From: Sulfurimonas sp.
GTDB taxonomy: Bacteria; Campylobacterota; Campylobacteria; Campylobacterales; Sulfurimonadaceae
Length of the DNA stretch: 9,828 nucleotides
Reading direction: 5' to 3'
Assembly (NCBI GenBank): GCA_015663215.1
Contig: DQSP01000120.1
Coordinates: 1 to 9,828, forward strand
The position numbers and the translations under genes were made by a program. The stretch's first letter is position 1. Each line of letters starts with the position of its first letter. Below are positions 7,675-9,828 of the stretch, piece by piece. The notes beneath the pieces are model-generated. The model saw only the letters and a program-made list of their open reading frames with translations, ran no database searches and was not told the origin of the DNA.

Positions 7675-8227
7675 GCTGTGGCTGTGCTTTTTGCGCAAAC
7701 TTTGCACTTGTTTCTTCTATCGTATGTTCTAACATGTATATCACAGCATCGCAAGTTTTATCTATCCATTCATTTAAATAGTTCTGTTGCTCTTGGCTAA
7801 AAGCACCTAAAACATAAGATGTAACTTCTCCCTTATGCTCAGGTTTTCCAATGCCCATTCGGACTCTTATATACTCTTTACCAATTCGAGAATCTATAGA
7901 TTTAAGACCATTATGACCACCATGACCACCACCTTTTTTAAAACGCAGGCTTCCAAAAGGCAGATCTAAATCATCATGTATTACAAGCACATCTTCAAGT
8001 TTGTAAAAGTTTTTTACTTTAATGACACTATCCCCTGAGAGATTCATAAATGTTTGTGGTTTTAATAAAAAATGATTTTGGAATTTGTAGCACTTACCTA
8101 AAAAAGATGTCGAAGTTACATCTCTCGCAATGAACCGTTTCGTGAGCTCATCTATAAGAATAAAGCCTATGTTGTGACGAGTGTTTGCATAGTCGGCACC
8201 AGGATTGCCTAGTCCGACTATAAGCAT
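7664..8227 (-). CDS. pth: Peptidyl-tRNA hydrolase
   Basis: Releases tRNA from peptidyl-tRNAs that fall off ribosomes; an essential cytoplasmic enzyme. At 187 residues it has the normal bacterial Pth length. Signatures are the N-terminal LIVGLGNPG (2-10), with N8 and the catalytic histidine H18 in NTRHNIGF, KPQTFMNLSG (56-65) with N62, HDDLDLPFG (84-92) with the Asp D85 that orients the histidine, and KGGGHGGHNGLKS (98-110) with N106. These correspond to E. coli N10, H20, N68, D93 and N114. The C-terminus ends in a Gln/Ala-rich tail (FAQKAQPQQES) that varies in the family. The ATG is three bases after the rplY stop, and the gene overlaps lptG by one base. A rplY-pth pair is a very common bacterial arrangement and supports both calls. 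Confidence 0.97.
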   Translation of the reverse strand: MLIVGLGNPGADYANTRHNIGFILIDELTKRFIARDVTSTSFLGKCYKFQNHFLLKPQTFMNLSGDSVIKVKNFYKLEDVLVIHDDLDLPFGSLRFKKGGGHGGHNGLKSIDSRIGKEYIRVRMGIGKPEHKGEVTSYVLGAFSQEQQNYLNEWIDKTCDAVIYMLEHTIEETSAKFAQKAQPQQES

Positions 8228-8230
8228 AAA

Positions 8231-8767
8231 TTACTTCGCTTTAATGATACTTATTAAAGCAACACGATCAGCATCAAGAATAGTGATATTTGCTAACTCT
8301 GGAAGATCACGAACTAGTTTAGAATCACCTGTATCCATTTCTGTTACATCGATTTCTATTTTGTTCATTAAGTCTTCTGGTGTACACTTAACAGTTAAGC
8401 GCTCTTTAGCCATGTGAACAAGACCTTTATTCTTCAGTCCAATTGCCTCACCAACAGCTACTATAGGGATGTTGAATTTAGATTTAACACCTGGTTGTGC
8501 AACCATTAAATCAACATGAAGTAAGTTTCCTGTAACTGCATGTGACTCATAGCCTTGAACAACTACATTTAACTCTTTACCAGCAACTTTTACTGGGAAT
8601 GCTATAGTTTCTTTATTACGAACAGTACGGATATACTCATTTGATTTGAATGCAGCATTGATATTCTCAAAACCTTTTCCGTAGATATTTGCAATTAGAT
8701 AACCATCTCGACGTAGTGCTTTTGTAGCTCCTGTTGTCATACTCTCTCTAACGATACCTTCTAACAT
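8231..8767 (-). CDS. rplY: 50S ribosomal protein L25, long (Ctc-type) form
   Basis: Binds 5S rRNA in the large ribosomal subunit. The 178-residue form has the N-terminal L25 domain (about 1-92), with ALRRDGYLIANIYGKG (17-32) and the VTGNLLHVDL motif (78-87), followed by the TL5/Ctc-type beta domain (about 96-175) with PIVAVGEAIGLKNKG (101-115), TPEDLMNKIEIDV (129-141) and DADRVALIS (165-173). The short gamma-proteobacterial L25 lacks this second domain, so the long form fits Campylobacterota and many other phyla. The ATG at 8767 has a strong Shine-Dalgarno sequence, AAGGAA (8778-8773), at five bases. It is the first gene after the only clear promoter in the window and probably heads the long operon down to fliG. 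Confidence 0.96.
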   Translation of the reverse strand: MLEGIVRESMTTGATKALRRDGYLIANIYGKGFENINAAFKSNEYIRTVRNKETIAFPVKVAGKELNVVVQGYESHAVTGNLLHVDLMVAQPGVKSKFNIPIVAVGEAIGLKNKGLVHMAKERLTVKCTPEDLMNKIEIDVTEMDTGDSKLVRDLPELANITILDADRVALISIIKAK

Positions 8768-8772
8768 ATTAT

Positions 8773-8803
8773 TTCCTTGTGTTTAAAAATGGTTGCAATT
8801 ATA
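8773..8803 (-). promoter_or_regulatory. rplY: Promoter (-10) and ribosome binding site of rplY, probable operon promoter
   Basis: The 55-base gap between the pilT-like gene and rplY contains a perfect TATAAT (8803-8798) on the minus strand. A start of transcription would fall near 8791, leaving a leader of roughly 24 bases with AAGGAA (8778-8773) before the ATG. No good TTGACA-like box lies 17 bases upstream; the DNA there is AT-rich (TACTTAAAGC), as is usual for housekeeping promoters in this phylum. The gap is too short for a clear hairpin terminator, so read-through from the pilT-like gene is possible. Confidence 0.6.
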
Positions 8804-8822
8804 CCCACATATGCTTTAAGTA

Positions 8823-9828
8823 TTACTTCAAGTCAAAGATATCAGAATCATCGTGATCTATTTGTATACTCTCACTTATAGCAGATTGATCACTTGCTTT
8901 ACCACTTGAAAGACCACTGATTTTAAGTTCTAAGTCAGATGCAGAAGTTGCATTTTTGAGTGCTTGTTCTTTAGAAATAATGCCATCATTATATAAATCA
9001 AGTATAGACTGATCAAAACTTTGTGATTTATAATGCTCTTTTCCAGCTTCAATAGTATCACGTATCTCATAGTCACGATTTTCCATAATAAGCTTTTCAA
9101 TTCTTGGTGTTCGTACAAGAACTTCCATCGCAGCACGACGTCCGCCATCAATAGTTTGTACAAGTCGCTGAGAGATAACACCTTGAAGTACTCCTGCTAC
9201 AGAGAGTCTTACACGATTTTGTTCCTCTGGTGGAAACTGCCCGATAATACGGTTAATAGTCTCTTTGGCATCAATAGTGTGCAGAGTTGAGAAAACCAAG
9301 TGTCCTGTATCTGCGGCATGAAGTGCAAGATTTATAGTCTCTTTATCACGCATCTCCCCAACCAAAATTATATCTGGATCTTCACGAAGAGCTGCACGTA
9401 AGGCTGAACCAAATGAGAGTGTATCTTGTCCAACAGAGCGCTGATTAATGATGCAATTTCTATCTTTATGTACAAACTCAATTGGATCTTCTATTGTGAT
9501 GATATGCTGTTTTCTCGTGAGGTTTATTTCATTTATAAGTGCTGCAAGTGTTGTAGATTTTCCAGAACCAGTTACACCAGTTACAAGCACTAAACCCCTG
9601 TCTCTTTTAGTAAAACTTTTAACAATATCAGGTAAATGCAGCTCCTCAAATGAAGGAATTTTTACAGGAATTACACGAAAAACTGCAGAAATTCCATCCA
9701 TCTGAAAAAAGATATTTACACGAAAACGGTTGTTTTCATCAAAAGGATAGACAAGGTCTAACTCTTTTTGTTCAACAAATTCTGCAAAACGTCCCTTTAG
9801 CAACTCTTTTGCAAAAGTCATCGCATCT
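8823..9828 (-). CDS. pilT: Type IV pilus retraction ATPase, PilT/PilU family (5' end outside window)
   Basis: A hexameric cytoplasmic ATPase that disassembles the type IV pilus, driving twitching, surface attachment or DNA uptake. The frame is open through the right edge, and roughly 60 N-terminal family residues are missing. The ATG at 9821 is therefore probably internal. Counting from it, the end of the PAS-like N-domain is RFRVNIFFQ...AVFRVIP (32-52). Then come Walker A GVTGSGKST (82-90), the Asp box ITIEDPIEF (108-116), Walker B with DPDIILVGEMRD (148-159) and the His box DTGHLVFSTLHT (171-182). GEMRD and ALREDPD are PilT-like, but the end, QSFDQSILDLY...ALKNATSASDLELKI, resembles PilU. 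After this a Ser/Asp-rich tail of about 28 residues ends in DSDIFDLK. Type IV pili are absent from Campylobacter jejuni, so this gene sets the source apart. Confidence 0.92.
   Translation of the reverse strand, partial: DAMTFAKELLKGRFAEFVEQKELDLVYPFDENNRFRVNIFFQMDGISAVFRVIPVKIPSFEELHLPDIVKSFTKRDRGLVLVTGVTGSGKSTTLAALINEINLTRKQHIITIEDPIEFVHKDRNCIINQRSVGQDTLSFGSALRAALREDPDIILVGEMRDKETINLALHAADTGHLVFSTLHTIDAKETINRIIGQFPPEEQNRVRLSVAGVLQGVISQRLVQTIDGGRRAAMEVLVRTPRIEKLIMENRDYEIRDTIEAGKEHYKSQSFDQSILDLYNDGIISKEQALKNATSASDLELKISGLSSGKASDQSAISESIQIDHDDSDIFDLK

Noticed and set aside
7665..7754. Upstream extension of the lptG frame to an ATG at 7754, giving 386 residues.
   Set aside because: It would overlap pth by 90 bases, and the added residues are Cys/Arg-rich and unlike any LptF/LptG N-terminus. 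GTG at 7664 with AGGA six bases before it gives the usual length.
8768..8822. Transcription terminator between the pilT-like gene and rplY.
   Set aside because: I looked for a GC-rich hairpin with a T run and found none in the 55 bases; only a weak imperfect inverted repeat overlaps the TATAAT.
9819..9821. ATG at 9821 as the true start of the pilT-like gene.
   Set aside because: The frame continues open to the right edge (codons for Asp and Ala), and the protein would lack most of the family's N-terminal domain. The start lies outside the window.
1..9828. A new defence, mobile or biosynthetic system hidden in the window.
   Set aside because: All long frames belong to recognised core families in a gene order known from Campylobacter, with uniform strand and tight spacing and no repeats, integrase, transposase, toxin-antitoxin pair or unexplained gene.

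Overview
The window is a compact, AT-rich chromosomal segment in which every supported gene is on the minus strand and almost no DNA is non-coding. Read in the direction of transcription (high to low coordinates) the order is pilT-like ATPase (5' end outside the window), rplY, pth, lptG-like permease, lysA, a HAD-family protein, pheA, hisC, fliF, fliG (3' end outside the window). The rplY-pth-lptG-lysA-HAD-pheA-hisC-fliF-fliG order matches the order I remember for Campylobacter jejuni (Cj0311 to Cj0319). This points firmly to Campylobacterota. A type IV pilus retraction ATPase next door, a gene C. jejuni does not carry, suggests a free-living member such as Sulfurimonas or a relative. The genus is inference, not proof.

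Layout: 8823-9828 holds the C-terminal three quarters or so of a PilT/PilU-type ATPase. A 55-base gap (8768-8822) carries a TATAAT-type promoter and the ribosome binding site of rplY. From 8767 down to the left edge nine genes follow in one direction with gaps of 2 to 18 bases or overlaps of 1 to 4 bases. The one exception is a 55-base gap between lptG and lysA, which contains a weaker promoter candidate. This looks like one long operon, possibly with an internal promoter before lysA. No stretch longer than 55 bases lacks a gene. I see no RNA genes, insertion sequences, CRISPR arrays or clear terminators.

Functionally the operon mixes translation (L25 protein, peptidyl-tRNA hydrolase), outer-membrane lipopolysaccharide export (LptG), amino-acid synthesis (lysine, phenylalanine, histidine) and the base of the flagellum (MS ring FliF and rotor/switch protein FliG). 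Driving fliF and fliG from a housekeeping-type operon fits the Campylobacter scheme, in which the MS ring and rotor must exist before the FlgS/FlgR and sigma-54 cascade is switched on.

Three starts are not ATG (hisC GTG, HAD TTG, lptG GTG), each set by a nearby Shine-Dalgarno sequence. The most interesting molecular detail is the HAD protein, whose catalytic motif I reads D-V-Q instead of D-x-D. I found no convincing undescribed multi-gene system; this is mostly an ordinary, well-conserved core region.
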